64,000 bases of DNA from Phorcus lineatus (taxonomy: Eukaryota > Mollusca > Gastropoda > Trochida > Trochidae). The stretch covers positions 39,788,839 through 39,852,838 of the forward strand of contig OV121091.1 of NCBI GenBank assembly GCA_921293015.1, written 5' to 3'. Shown in pieces: positions 25,066 through 36,634 of the stretch. The stretch's first letter is position 1, and the number at the start of each line of letters is the position of its first letter. Made by a program: the position numbers and the translations under genes. The notes beneath the pieces were generated by a model. It saw only the letters and a list, made by a program, of their open reading frames with translations. It had not been told where the DNA came from and did no database searches.

Positions 25066-25590
25066 GATGTCAGCTTCTGGGACCACTTCTGAAAAATAAG
25101 CGGAATAAATAGTGAACATGATGCAGTGGCCAAAGTCATGACGTAATTTTCTTTGATTCGCGTTTGAAAGAACAATGTTACCAAATAACGGAAACGATGA
25201 CAAGAGCGTCGCTCTACTCCGTTTGTAAAAGTAACGTCACAAATTAGTGAAAGACATGTGAACGGATATATATTACATTTGAAACGCAACCCTACATACA
25301 TATGTAGATACAATTTCTTTGTAGGCTTGGCGTTAGATGAGTTTACTGGTTTCTGGTTGCTCCGTGTCGAATCAATGGATTCTAACGTGCGATGATATTC
25401 TAATGTTCTTTGTTGTTCCAGTAAATTATCATAAGATCAACGATAATTACGAAATCCGACCACCAGTTGAGAAGTAGAATGTGAGAATTAAAAGGACGCA
25501 CCATTAACGTTCAAATAAGCTTCTCGACAATTCCATAATTTCGATTGGGTAGTCATAGACTTTGCAATTACTCGTCTATTCTTAACTATT

Positions 25591-25700
25591 TATTAATAAT
25601 AATAATAATATAATAGTTTATTACCGTGTCATGTGAACACATCATAAAATCTTTGGTCACAACATTTAAAAGCACACCGGACCTCATAAGGTCGAAAAGA
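25591..25700 (-). mobile_element. LINE 3' end with (ATT)n tail, in the gene 4 leader intron
   Basis: On the minus strand, CTTATGAGGTCCGG leads to CATGACACGGTAATAAACT and then ATT repeats at about 25591-25612. The ACATGACAC...AATAAACT end resembles the ends at 34455-34576 and 17410-17531. A degenerate (CATA)n tract follows at 25850-25995. There is no coding part. Confidence 0.45.
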
Positions 25701-26599
25701 CACCTTACATCAGATATAAAATACAGTTAAACATAAACGAACATCAATCATACAATGCATATACACTTTATAGCATCCAAAAGGACATATATACTTATAG
25801 ATCCCAAATACCTGCCTACCTTCACATAACCCTACATACTCTCGTTCACCCATACATACATACATACATACTTACATCCAAACCTACATACATTCATACA
25901 CCCATACCTACAAACTTACATACCCTTATACCTACCCCATACCTACATACATACACCCAATATCTACAAACAAACATACACCCACACTTATTTACAAACA
26001 CTGATATTTATTGAAGAGCGATAACTGGAAACTAGGACGCTTGAATGGTTATGCATCAGAACACTCAAACATTGAAGTTATATGATTATACCGTTTCTTG
26101 AGGGTTTCGTGTGCATAAATATACCTCAACTGGGACATGTAAAGTGATGCATTCCAATTCGATAACATCGGTTAAACTCGCACGATCCTTGCCATAACGA
26201 GTGGTTGTATACAAAACATGTGAACATGCATTTTAAGCTCGTACCAATTGTTAAATTATATCATAATGTTATAAAGTTGCATTTACCAACATAGACATTA
26301 TAAATAACTTTAATGATTCATTAATGATAACATTTAATTCATACTGCTTTCCTGTAATAAACTGATTTTAATATAAGATACCAACATGACTGCAGTGCAA
26401 AGTTGTACCAGTGAAACCGATATCTTATTCTCGTCCAATATCTTACAGACAAATGTATAATAGTAGGAAAAGTAATCGAAACAAACGTTCCATTCTCACA
26501 GCTTGAGTCTCGTATTTTCTGAGAGGAACGCAGAACGAAAACACTATTGTGAGATCAAAGATAGACATTATCACATACCTGCGAGACAAGTGAACCAGC

Positions 26600-29550
26600 G
26601 GAGACAACGATCTTAGAACGTCCGTCCCTATCGTATCAGCTTGGGGCACTTAGCTCTTTATGGTCACAATGTAAATATTCAAGCAGACAAGACTCTCTAC
26701 TAATGGTGACGGGTCCATTATTTTCAAAGGGGGGAGGGTATTTTATTTCATCAGAACGGCAGTACTATCACTGTCATTTTGACGATTGTCATCTGAATAA
26801 TTAATTGTAAATTCAGTCGAGATATCTTATCAAAATCTAATTTAACCCTTGTTAAATTAAAACAAAACAACTTAATTCTGAAAAGGAATGTCCGTTTCCA
26901 GACGCGAAATTCAGCAGAATATTTTCATCTATTTCGTTTGGGTTATCACATTTGGTGCAATGTGTTTGTTGTTTAAAAGCGATAATCGCTAGAATTCGTT
27001 TTTTCCCCGGCAAGCGGTTATTACCGATGTTTCAGTAGTAAATGGGTCGGTTATCACTTTTAGACACATTCTCCATGTATTGGCCTATCCTCACCTCTTA
27101 TGAAACCTCAAAGTAAAATGAAAAATGTAATAAACAACAACACTCGTATGTCGTGTGTATTTGACTAAGACAGACCTCAGTCTAAAGCCTACTGCATAAC
27201 CCACCACCCCTGCGTATGTCTTTGTATCCGCCCTTGCTTGAGTTTTCCGCTTGACCGGGCACGAATGAAACACATGGTCCACCGCGTGACACGGTCTCCT
27301 TTATGTAACCATGAGTTGGTGTTTCTTATGATATCATTGAAAATATGTGGGAGATTGATTTACATTTAACTTCAATTCCTTGAATTTGTAAACTGTTAGT
27401 GAAAGTCTTCGTTACATACAAAATTCCATATGCTAAGTTTAAGAATTTCAGCAATATAGTTCTAAAAATCAAAACTGCAGTTAAAGTACATGAAGTGTGT
27501 GCGTCGTGTTGCAAGTAACTTAGAGTAATCTTACAGCGTTGTACAAACAATCAACGGGGCTCTCGCAGTGGACATGATTTACCCTTTTTCATACATGATA
27601 CAGTGACACTTATTATTTTTCGAAACGAGTTGCAAGTTTCTACACGCCGCTTATAGCTCAATCTCATTGTAATCAGATCGAAACCAGTCCCTTGTACCTC
27701 GCTGCAAGAAACGCAAGGTCACTGTATAACTGCAGCAACTCTTCTTGGCATACCCCTAACCATTGTTCCATCGGTTCCACTCCTCGTGAAGAGCAGCCTC
27801 CAATACCCTCAGTTTTTGTGGAGGTAGATTCCTTCCTTGTTACCCGACGATTTTAAAAGTTATAAAAAAATTTTTTTTTTGAAATACAATTCGTTTTATT
27901 TGGGAAAAAACTCGGAGTAAGAAAACGATTAAAAAGACCACGATTCAATCTTTAAAAAGATACTTTTATTTAGAAAGGACATGTCTTTATTCCTAAAGCT
28001 TACATCTTTAAAAGGTATGATGGGGAAATTGTTTCGATACAGAAACATATTTATGAAGGTTAGTTGAACAAAATAAATCAAGTTGATGACTTAAACAGAA
28101 CAAATCTCGAAATATTAAAGTTACTTATTACAAAGAACTGCTGAAACCATCAGAAACTAAATTTGCATTTAAAGAGATTATAGCAATGTCAATCAAAGAT
28201 AAGTCCATTCACATCAAATATTTAGTATACATTCCAAGATTGAGAGAAAACAATTTTTAGGTAAAGCTTAAGGTTATCTACATTTCAAATGTTTCACATG
28301 TAGAGGCCTGATGAGCTAAAAAGCTTAAAGATTACGAACGGATAGATTGACAAGGAAAAAAACATACTTGCTTATTTCCTCACAATCTATCCATCAATAA
28401 AATTCATATATAAGATTAAGAGTATGATCTACTGACCGTAAATGTAAATATATATATTACAAAAGTATACCTATATGCATCACATATTTATAACGCATAT
28501 ACAAGGGTGTAGTTCACTAACCATAAACAGCAACATACAATATGTAATAAAACTGCACACAGTAAATAGTTACTGTATTGTATATAAAGATGTATTTTAG
28601 ATTAGAAGACACTTGCTGTATGGTTTTAAAACCAATTGATGCTCTTTAACTGACTTTGCCGATAATAGTGTCAAATGAACAGGCAGATTCGTCTAACAAA
28701 AGGCAGAGCAAAATATACCAATCGCATAATATGATAAAATATAGATTTTTAACACCCGAGCGAGAGCGAGGGTTATGCACAAAATTTGCACGAGTGTCAA
28801 ATGATACACTTCCGAGTGTAATTTCTTTATTATCGATTTTCTTCCAATCAAAACGATCGGGCCTTCTTCCCTTACGACTGCCCGCTACTATGACGTCACG
28901 AACACTGTTTTTATGACGTGACGGACGACTAAATAGCACATAGTTGGAACAAACGTTGCTAGGTAAATAGTGATATGTTTTCATGTGATCATATGGAAAA
29001 TATGTCACTACTTACGATCACCCTATGGGTATTAAACAATTATCCTTGTGCTTTCGGAGCCGATGCTCGCAGATTTCAAAGCAATGCATTGGCACAATAG
29101 TGTTGCGGGCTTTCTCCTTTCAATAGTACTAGCAGCCGTGATATAAGTGAAATAGTCTTGAAAACGGATTTAAACCCCAAAGCATCTTATTATGTATTCG
29201 GACGGACTACGAATGAATAGGAAGCTCCATGATAAACGTCACATATATTCTATGAATCTCTACAATAAGAACACTTTCAACAATATGCATAATTATGCTG
29301 AAACTACACAATTGAGCACCATCGACGGAAATCCTGAGCATTTGAATCAGTGCCATCAGCAAGCTATCTTTATCATTGAAGCACAACGCTCATAAATCAA
29401 ACACCATAATTTTCGTTTTTCTATACAGTTACCCGAACAATTCTATTACACCAACAGAAAAACCTTTTTCACGCATTTCTCAAGGATCAACAATTAAAAT
29501 GTAATTTAATGGAAGAGCTATACGCATGTCTTATCGTTCGAATGTAGCAC
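26600..29550. other. Intergenic stretch, no gene recognised
   Basis: Contains a poly-T/poly-A patch near 27860-27890. A pair of CRE-like sites (TGACGTCA at 28891-28898 and TGACGTGA at 28914-28921) lies inside a more GC-rich patch at 28740-28930. The 120-codon minus frame at 28646-29008 overlaps that patch but shows no motif. Confidence 0.35.
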
Positions 29551-29558
29551 ATATCACC

Positions 29559-29564
29559 TTTATT
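29559..29564 (-). terminator. Candidate polyadenylation signal of the TIR-domain gene
   Basis: AATAAA on the minus strand about 250 bp past the stop codon of the Ig-TIR protein. Confidence 0.45.
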
Positions 29565-29813
29565 GTCTACTTAAATATTTTTGACATAGACTTAAATAAA
29601 AATAGATGATAAGCAGTTGGTTGGACTAAAAGATAAGATTGAGACAGATTCATACCGTCAAGGTATTCATCAATAGCTGTTCGATGTGAACGTTAAAATA
29701 CCAAAGCGCATCGAACGATCTTCAGAGTAAGCCTTAACGTTAATTTATCCAGTATATCTGCATTAAGGATTTACTCAAATTCTAAAAGGAAACAAGAAGT
29801 ACCTAAGGAAACT

Positions 29814-31913
29814 TCAACAAGAACAAATTTGTCCACCTCTCGCTTTTCCATTAGCCCAATTCTTCAGGCTCCGACGCTTTTCTTCTAAATTTTTGTTCTC
29901 GCGCCAGTCTAACCTGCAATACCTATTCAGTACATCCGGTATGTGCGAGTCGTCTCGTTGCACTATCAGCAGCTTTCGGCCATCTTGTTGGCGTTCTAGA
30001 AATCTCTGTAAGATCAACTGGAATTCGTAATTGTTCTTTATCCCACTCTTTATGTAACCTTCTGAAAGCATAACGATATAGCGATTGCTAGATGATATGG
30101 CGTCCGAAATTGCTTTCAGTTTAACCTGGCCGCCAAGTATGTCGTCCGCTGCTAAAAATGTACGTAGACCGCAATTATTAAGCATGTTTTTAAGGTCTCG
30201 GGATGAGAGAAGTTGATCGTCTGCGTGAGATATGAATACGTCATGTTTAAACGGCTGGACATCCTCCTTGATATTACCGAGACTACCGGTCTTAACACAA
30301 CAGCTCTTGCATATTTTGAAGGAACCCTGTAAAATCTTATTTCCAAAGGGGATAACTATCTTTTTCGTTGTCAACTTTGAAACAATATAGACCAACGCTA
30401 TACCCAAAACCACTGTAGAGATAATCACTATTAGTTCAATATGGAGATACAACCAGAGAACCCACTCGACGCCCTTCTCGTCTTTTTTGCAAGAGTCAGT
30501 CATATGCTTCCTTTGGTTTGCCCAGCAGGATGGTCGAGCAAACGGGTCCTCATCGTTGGTGAAGTTGAAGAACATCAGGTCCGGAGTCCTCGGTGCCAAG
30601 AGAATGGTGTGAGGGTATTTCACTGCCCACAACTCATTCCGCCCAGACGTGGCGTTATACATTCTTCTTAAGAACCAAAACTCATGGTAGTCGTACGCAC
30701 CCATGCATACACATAGCCACGCTGTGCCTGTAACAGCCGTTCTCATGCGTACGTTAGCGTGTTGCTGATAGAAAGTATAGCTGTGGCCACCTTTATGGAA
30801 GAAAAGCCAGTAAAAGACAACTGACATTGAGCATCCTCCAAACTTCCAACCACAAACCATCTCGAACGGGTTTCTGCCGATTTGGTAATCAATGCTTATG
30901 TCGTCCATATCTCCTAAATGATCGTAGGTGGCGCTGAACGAAATAATGCCTCCAGGCGGCGCTCGCACCTCTCTCACCAGAGCTTGCATTCTTACGAGAC
31001 TGAACATTTTAACAAGATCATGTTTGCTCTTCCAATCCTCTCCCGAGTGCGTGATCTGTAGGCGAGGCGGAGGGGGTGGCGGTGGTTCACACATGCAGAT
31101 ACAGCAAATGTGCATCTCTCCTGGTGGAGGGTTCAATGGGCACTGTGGTTGTGGAACCCGCTTGGGGATAGGTTCCGGAGGACCATACATCCACCTCCTC
31201 ACATAACATGAATAATTCCCATAATCATTACTATCAATAAACACAATGGTTAACTTTGAAGAAATCAGAAAATGTTTGAAAGTATTGTCACCTATATTGT
31301 CCGTTACATTTTCAATAGACCAAGTGATGTTAACGTTCTCTGAAGGGTGCAATTTTCTCCCATTCTTCTCCCAGATGACCTGGTCGCGTGACGGAAAGAC
31401 GTCTTCTTGAAACGACAAGAGTCTATGGCAGTTGAACTCAACATCTTCCCCACTGTACTTAGTGTGCTCCTCGATACTGTAGGGCACCGTGCCCGTCATG
31501 TGCCTCTGTTTGATTGGTCCTCGTTTTTCTTCAATCTCAACAATGCTGTCGTCAAAACGTTTACCAATTTTCTCCTGAAGCAGAGACGCCATATTAATGG
31601 TAGTAACATCCAAAAGATACACAATCAAGCAGGCCAGTCCAGTGATGAAGGTAATGTAAAAAACTGAGCGTTTTAATCCGTACTTCTTGATGAAACTTGT
31701 CACTGTTGCAAACACAAGTATCAGGACTGCCAGTCCACTGTGGTAGACGTTGAATGATGACAGCATGATGTGGAAGACGCTCATTTCGACACTGTCTGCC
31801 AGGAGTGGGTTACGTGACACCTGGTACACAGACAGGAAGAGATGAAGCAGGTACCAGTACAGGACTTTCCATGTGCTGTGTCGAGTCTTCGGGGTCAGCA
31901 GTCCAGTGTCCAT
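29814..31913 (-). CDS. Membrane protein with Ig-like and TIR domains
   Basis: One uninterrupted exon encodes 699 residues from the methionine at 31913. An acceptor (TTACAG) places the exon edge at 31922, so the start ten codons further upstream is disfavoured. A donor CAG|GTAGGT at 31996 fits an untranslated leader exon. Order of parts: three hydrophobic segments within about residues 15-105; an Ig-like domain at about 150-250 (VEFNC, then VIWEKNG, then DYGNYSCYV); a proline-rich linker CEPPPPPPPR; a cysteine- and tryptophan-rich region; a strong membrane helix at about 500-525 (LIVIISTVVLGIALVYIV); and a TIR domain from about 556. The TIR starts KHDVFISHADD and includes AADDILGG and SSSNRYIVMLSEGY. 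TIR domains act in innate immune signalling or, in SARM1-like proteins, NAD hydrolysis; which applies is not visible. A typical signal peptide is not evident, unlike classical IL-1R or Toll proteins. Gene status is strong, topology is inferred. Confidence 0.9.
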   Translation of the reverse strand: MDTGLLTPKTRHSTWKVLYWYLLHLFLSVYQVSRNPLLADSVEMSVFHIMLSSFNVYHSGLAVLILVFATVTSFIKKYGLKRSVFYITFITGLACLIVYLLDVTTINMASLLQEKIGKRFDDSIVEIEEKRGPIKQRHMTGTVPYSIEEHTKYSGEDVEFNCHRLLSFQEDVFPSRDQVIWEKNGRKLHPSENVNITWSIENVTDNIGDNTFKHFLISSKLTIVFIDSNDYGNYSCYVRRWMYGPPEPIPKRVPQPQCPLNPPPGEMHICCICMCEPPPPPPPRLQITHSGEDWKSKHDLVKMFSLVRMQALVREVRAPPGGIISFSATYDHLGDMDDISIDYQIGRNPFEMVCGWKFGGCSMSVVFYWLFFHKGGHSYTFYQQHANVRMRTAVTGTAWLCVCMGAYDYHEFWFLRRMYNATSGRNELWAVKYPHTILLAPRTPDLMFFNFTNDEDPFARPSCWANQRKHMTDSCKKDEKGVEWVLWLYLHIELIVIISTVVLGIALVYIVSKLTTKKIVIPFGNKILQGSFKICKSCCVKTGSLGNIKEDVQPFKHDVFISHADDQLLSSRDLKNMLNNCGLRTFLAADDILGGQVKLKAISDAISSSNRYIVMLSEGYIKSGIKNNYEFQLILQRFLERQQDGRKLLIVQRDDSHIPDVLNRYCRLDWRENKNLEEKRRSLKNWANGKARGGQICSC

Positions 31914-31996
31914 AGTCTCCGTCTGTAACAAAGACACGTGCACTCATTAGAATGAAGAGGGGGCCATCCCGTTTGAATCAGATGTTGAAACCTACC

Positions 31997-33607
31997 TGAT
32001 AGTCACATCGTTCGTTAGTACACACCCTACATAGATGATTTATGATTCCATCTGCTTTTGGGAAAATATGAAAGAAATAAACAAAGGGTTATCAATATAT
32101 TATGGGGGCTAAATCTGTTTCCGTGGTATCAACGAATATAAAATCAAACATATTTTGACAAGTAAAGACACTCAGCTGTCGGTTCTAAATATTCTACAGA
32201 AGCCTCTTACTCTTAAATATATGAAACTGATTCTAAATCATTTCAATCACTGTAAACGATGTTGAAAATTGATGGGGTCAGAACTTTCACAATCGCTGCC
32301 TAAGGTGTACACCATTTTGAATGTTCGTTTCATGTCCGATACCGTCATCTTCTATCCGCGCTTTGGTGATATTTTATGGTCGCTTCCTAAGCAACCCAAT
32401 AGTATTCAAACTAGTTGTATTATTACACGTCGCAAGTTCCCATATCATTGGTCATTAAAGCTAGATTTAGATAAATCGACTCATCCCAGGTATTGTGCTT
32501 TATTGTGTTAATTGTTGCTAAATGGTCACCCGGCATCGATTTTAACAAACTGAATTATAACCTGATTACATATTATCTATATGTATGATAGAGTTGTATC
32601 AGGGATATGTGTGTTATATGATATCATAAGCCAAGGCAGGTAAGTTATTGTGATCCTAGCGGAAACCCTCTAAAAGAACCAAAAAATTGGTCGTGTAGGC
32701 ATAAAGGCTGTTGAACTCTATCCTGACGCCTACATAAAAGAGGGTGGTAAAATCGCCCCGATAAGCAATACATCCTAACCTCAAATGTTCAAATATTTCT
32801 CGTAAATGATTATTTTGATTATTGATGGTTTTATCTGATTTCTGTCGATTGCAATTCAATTCTCCTTTAAATCTTCTTCATTGTTTTGAATCTATCATAC
32901 TGCTCTGCCTTTTTCTTTATGAAATTGTGTTTAGAAACTTGACTCAAATAGAATGAAGCATAGGCCAAGTTTAGCGTTGCGCAACAGATATTAAAATAAC
33001 CAGGTTAGTGTAAACTGAGTTACACTCAACTCCGGTCAAGGTAACTTTGAAAAGAACATTTTGGTTTGCAAAATGACAAAGATATTTATGTTTCTAGTCC
33101 TGCTTCATGACTGTGTATATTAAAGAGCCTTTAATACAGGCTAGGTCCACATTCAGCAAGTCTAGATTGACTGAATGAAATTAGGAGCCCAATGAAAAAG
33201 ATATTATTGATGAAGGAAAATCTAATTATTAAAATTTTTCATAGACTAAATTTTGGTCTATTATGTTTCTATCATTCCAATTTTAATTTGCACCCAATGG
33301 TTTGCAACCTCAACGTTTGACATTGTTTACCCATGGAACCGCACGTGAGTAACCAAGCATGCGTTCCCTTGTTCAAAGTATAGGTGTACAAGCCAATACT
33401 CTATAATATTACGATATACCTAAACTCGTTCTGATAGATTTAGAATTCTTAAAAAATGTGTATCTTTTTTAACGTCAATTAAATTCCGGACAAAAAAACA
33501 CGCATACTGAGAGTAACCGCGTGCAGACAGTAACGGAATACATGCAATTATATGTTTTCGTAATATGGAAATGTCGAAAGCGTCAAGCATTTTCTTACTA
33601 AATATAA

Positions 33608-33679
<72 letters not shown>

Positions 33680-34400
33680 TTGTCCTATGAATGAACTGAA
33701 GATTTACCTATCGCCATATTTACAACGACAATATTTGTTTTGAAATAATGACCAGACAAGCAATTTGAACGCCACTTGTTTAAAGCCACTACTTACTCTC
33801 TCGAGTGCTTTACTTACCCTTATGTCGTCGATGTTTTGGTAAGACTTTAATACCGTTTTGAATATCCCATTCGTCAACACATTGAATCAAATCCACGAGT
33901 GCAGCTCAGTCGGGTGTCTATTGATCGATGTTTGAAAGCTACAGTTCTTCTCTTATTTTCCCGCCTAGTTAGTGAGCTTCCATCTATCCATATCCTCTTG
34001 GGGTGGTATGTTTACATTTGCTCGATTTTTCGGTTGCACAACAGTACAGTCGGTGAACACGTCAGCCTTCCAGAAATAGGTCTGTGCTAGGGTAAAACCC
34101 TGCCTGAGTAGCCGAGGAGAATAACGGCCGCATTTTGTTGGTATTGAAGGGAGAAAACTAGTGGTGACATAATTGAAGAGGAGGGATTTCCGTGTCTCTC
34201 GCTTCTTAGTTCTACTTTTCTTTCACCGGTGCATATGCATTGATTGTTGATAAAAATTTTAAGTGCGCACGTTGTACATGACCGGGCAGGTCGAAGGCTT
34301 ATTGTTGTATTGAAAACGATTAATCGAATATTTATTTCATTACCGTATATATTTATTCTTTTTCTCATGATATCTCATTTTAATGCTAGTATATTTGCTT
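31997..34400. other. Upstream region of the TIR gene and spacer
   Basis: No further gene recognised. A perfect (AT)n microsatellite runs from 33610 to about 33677. A weak CATAAGCC block near 32625 may be an old LINE scrap. Short frames at 32269-32511 and 34087-34368 show no motif. Confidence 0.4.
33610..33677. repeat. (AT)n microsatellite
   Basis: About 34 uninterrupted AT units. Likely length-variable. Confidence 0.95.
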
Positions 34401-34454
34401 TTTAACATTTATTTATAATTGTGTATGTTGTAATTATGTTTTATTGTTTTAATA

Positions 34455-34576
34455 GTGTCTCATAAGCCAATAATGGCTGGTTGTTAAACATACCAAAGTA
34501 CTATTTTACCATGTTTATATATATGTATATGTTTAACTTGTGACACTTTAATAAACTATTTCTGTCTGTCTGTCTA
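34455..34576 (+). mobile_element. LINE 3' end with (TCTG)n tail
   Basis: GTGTCTCATAAGCC, six bases, then GGCTGG repeats the stem-loop block of the LINE at 16500-17531. It ends in CTTGTGACACTTTAATAAACT and about four TCTG units at 34561-34576. No coding sequence remains nearby. Confidence 0.6.
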
Positions 34577-34628
34577 TATAGTTGACAAACAATATATAAT
34601 TTTATGATTATGTAATATATATTAAGTT

Positions 34629-34723
34629 TATATTATATTATATTATATTATATTATATTATATTATATTATATTATATTATATTATATTATATTATATTA
34701 TATTATATTATATTATATTATAT
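34629..34723. repeat. (ATATT)n microsatellite
   Basis: About nineteen TATTA units in a nearly perfect array, 50 bp downstream of the LINE tail. Confidence 0.95.
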
Positions 34724-34799
34724 GCTTCTAAAACCTTGCCCGTGCGTTAAGCAAAAGCTTAAATAATAATCAAACTGATAGGCCTATATCTTCAGTTCA

Positions 34800-35110
34800 A
34801 ATTGTCTTTCTAAAGTTACATCATTATCTCTAAAATGCCAAAATTGTGATATTTTCTTGTTTTCAATCATATTCGAAGAAAGGCCACATTCACGTTAAGA
34901 AGTCAAAATCCTACGTTCAATTCAAATGTTTATTAGTTAAATTAACTATTAGGCACTACCATCCTTTCTTTGTCGTTGTTTCTACTGTTAATTTGTTTTG
35001 TTTTTTCAAAATTACGTTCGAGTCATCAGTGCGATTATCTGTTTTTTCGATCATAATTCATAATCATAATCAAATGATACTTCAAAATAGACGATAATGT
35101 CGTTACATAT
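34800..35110 (+). repeat. Dispersed repeat, copy 2 (partial)
   Basis: Shares AATGCCAAAAT, a TTAGTTAAATTAAC block, AAAATTACGTTCGAGTCATC and TTTTTTCGATCATAATT with the copies at 8160-8840 and 53215-53700, in the same order and orientation. It lacks the well-conserved CCACTGTCCGG segment and looks the most diverged of the three. Confidence 0.5.
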
Positions 35111-35601
35111 TATCGTTACAAGTGTTTGAATTACAATGAACAAATGTATATCATATGATATAAGACAACATCTAGTGACATGTATACGTTAAGTGATAGT
35201 GCTTCTTATGTGTGATAAGTATTTTCAGTATTTGATTTACATCTTTCTTCAAACGGAAGCTATCTTTATTAGCTTTGGTGTAAAAAAAACCCACATAATA
35301 TGCTTTCGCTCCCGTTTCGAGATATAGAAAATACTGCAGTGTACCAGTACTCCATTAGCTGCACTAAAGGTCATTAAATCGCGTCTATTTAGACCAAACT
35401 ACATTACACCTTGCTGTATCGTGGTAGTTGAGACTATGTTCGATACTATGCCTTGTAGTTTCAGCATTCTTGAGAATGTATTTGGTATTGTAAAGGCGGT
35501 GTGCAGCACGACCAATGGGTCTGAAACTGTCAATAATCATGATAACGACATATATATGATGCCGACATCAAAGACCAACTCATGACATAATGATATAACA
35601 A

Positions 35602-35607
35602 TTTATT
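35602..35607 (-). terminator. Candidate polyadenylation signal of the basic-protein gene
   Basis: AATAAA on the minus strand about 215 bp past the stop of the 242-codon gene. Confidence 0.5.
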
Positions 35608-35820
35608 GAAGCAGGTAACACTATGTACAGATCGAGTCTGATGATACAATCACGACAAAGATCGTTAGTTTGTTCAATTTCTATACATCAGCACTTTCAG
35701 TATACCCCATAATGTTCGAGTCTTTCCTTGTAACCATCTGTCAGGACTGGTTCTCCCAATAACAGCTGTGACTCACGTACGATATCTAAGACTAGTAATT
35801 TTTGTAATGTCCCCACCCTC

Positions 35821-36549
35821 TCACAGTTCCGTGTGTTTCGTGCCATCCTTCCAGAAGGTTCGGAAGAAGAAACCGTGAACACGCGAGAGATTCATGCGAC
35901 ACCTGTCTGAGGTGAAAGTCCTGTTCTTGTTGTTTGTGGACACCTCCTTCTTCTCGGACATGGCGAGGCGTCTCTTGCTTCGTCTCCTCTCCTCCTTCTG
36001 CCTCTGCTTCAACATCATCCGACTCGGACTCAGGTTCCGGAAGAACTTGCTGGAGAACCTCCGCCTCTTCTTTGGCGGTTCCATCAACTCCATCAGCTTG
36101 GGCGCCATCCAGCCAGTATTTTCCTCCTCGGTCTCCTGTACATCCTGAGTTTGAGTGTCCTCCACGACCTCCATGGCGTCCATGGCGTCCAGGGTATCCA
36201 GGGCTGTCTTCTCCAGTTTCTCCAGGAGACACATGCGTAGAACCCACTCTCGGAGACATTTGGAGTCGCATGGACTTGGTCGAGATGTTGGTGTGATCTC
36301 TAGCTGCTCAAAAGATTTCTCGACAAGCGCTGTGAAATTCTCGCTAATATCTTCAAAAGAGTCGCTGAAGCCGGATTCCAACGAGTTGTTCTTCATCTGA
36401 GCTCGCTTCTCTGCTTTAACTCGGGAGAAAGTCCGGGGCGGTTTGGGCGGGGCCTTCCGAGAGCGTGGTCGTTCCTCATCCAGAATGTTGTGTTCGCCGA
36501 TTGATCCAGGGCGTTTGATGATGTCACTGCTTGAAGACATTCTCTTCAT
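35821..36549 (-). CDS. Intronless gene for an unrecognised basic protein of 242 residues
   Basis: I do not recognise this protein. It opens MKRMSSSSDIIKRPG (a second methionine at residue 4 could also start). A proline-rich SH3-ligand-like motif KAPPKPPRTFSR lies near residue 35 and a serine- and acid-rich segment SLESGFSDSFEDISENF near 55. A short helical leucine-rich stretch WVLRMCLLEKLEKTALDTL lies near 110, followed by an acidic glutamate-rich region at 135-150. A strong basic cluster PPKKRRRFSSKFFR near 165 resembles a nuclear localisation signal, and a second basic run lies near 190. The C-terminus HTEL fits a class I PDZ ligand. There is no signal peptide or membrane segment. TATAAG at 36640-36635 and a poly(A) signal at 35602-35607 support a single-exon gene. 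A regulatory or scaffold role is only a guess. Confidence 0.75.
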   Translation of the reverse strand: MKRMSSSSDIIKRPGSIGEHNILDEERPRSRKAPPKPPRTFSRVKAEKRAQMKNNSLESGFSDSFEDISENFTALVEKSFEQLEITPTSRPSPCDSKCLREWVLRMCLLEKLEKTALDTLDAMDAMEVVEDTQTQDVQETEEENTGWMAPKLMELMEPPKKRRRFSSKFFRNLSPSRMMLKQRQKEERRRSKRRLAMSEKKEVSTNNKNRTFTSDRCRMNLSRVHGFFFRTFWKDGTKHTEL

Positions 36550-36634
36550 CTTGAGAAATCAGAGAGAAAATGCTGTAGAGGAGTGATCTAGTTACCAGAG
36601 ACGGTTTGACTGAATCCGCCAGCTGTTTGCGACT

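Noticed and set aside
28646-29008. 120-codon minus frame
   Set aside because: No motif; overlaps a GC-richer patch that explains the open frame.
30441-31206. Plus-strand frames opposite the TIR gene
   Set aside because: Antisense shadows; the glycine run is the complement of the proline run.
35821-35832. C-terminal HTEL read as an ER-retrieval signal
   Set aside because: The protein has no signal peptide and carries nuclear-type basic clusters, so a PDZ-type ligand or chance is more likely.
35894-36400. Antisense frames of 81-120 codons opposite the basic-protein gene
   Set aside because: GC-richer DNA leaves open frames by chance; TATA box, start and poly(A) signal support the minus strand.
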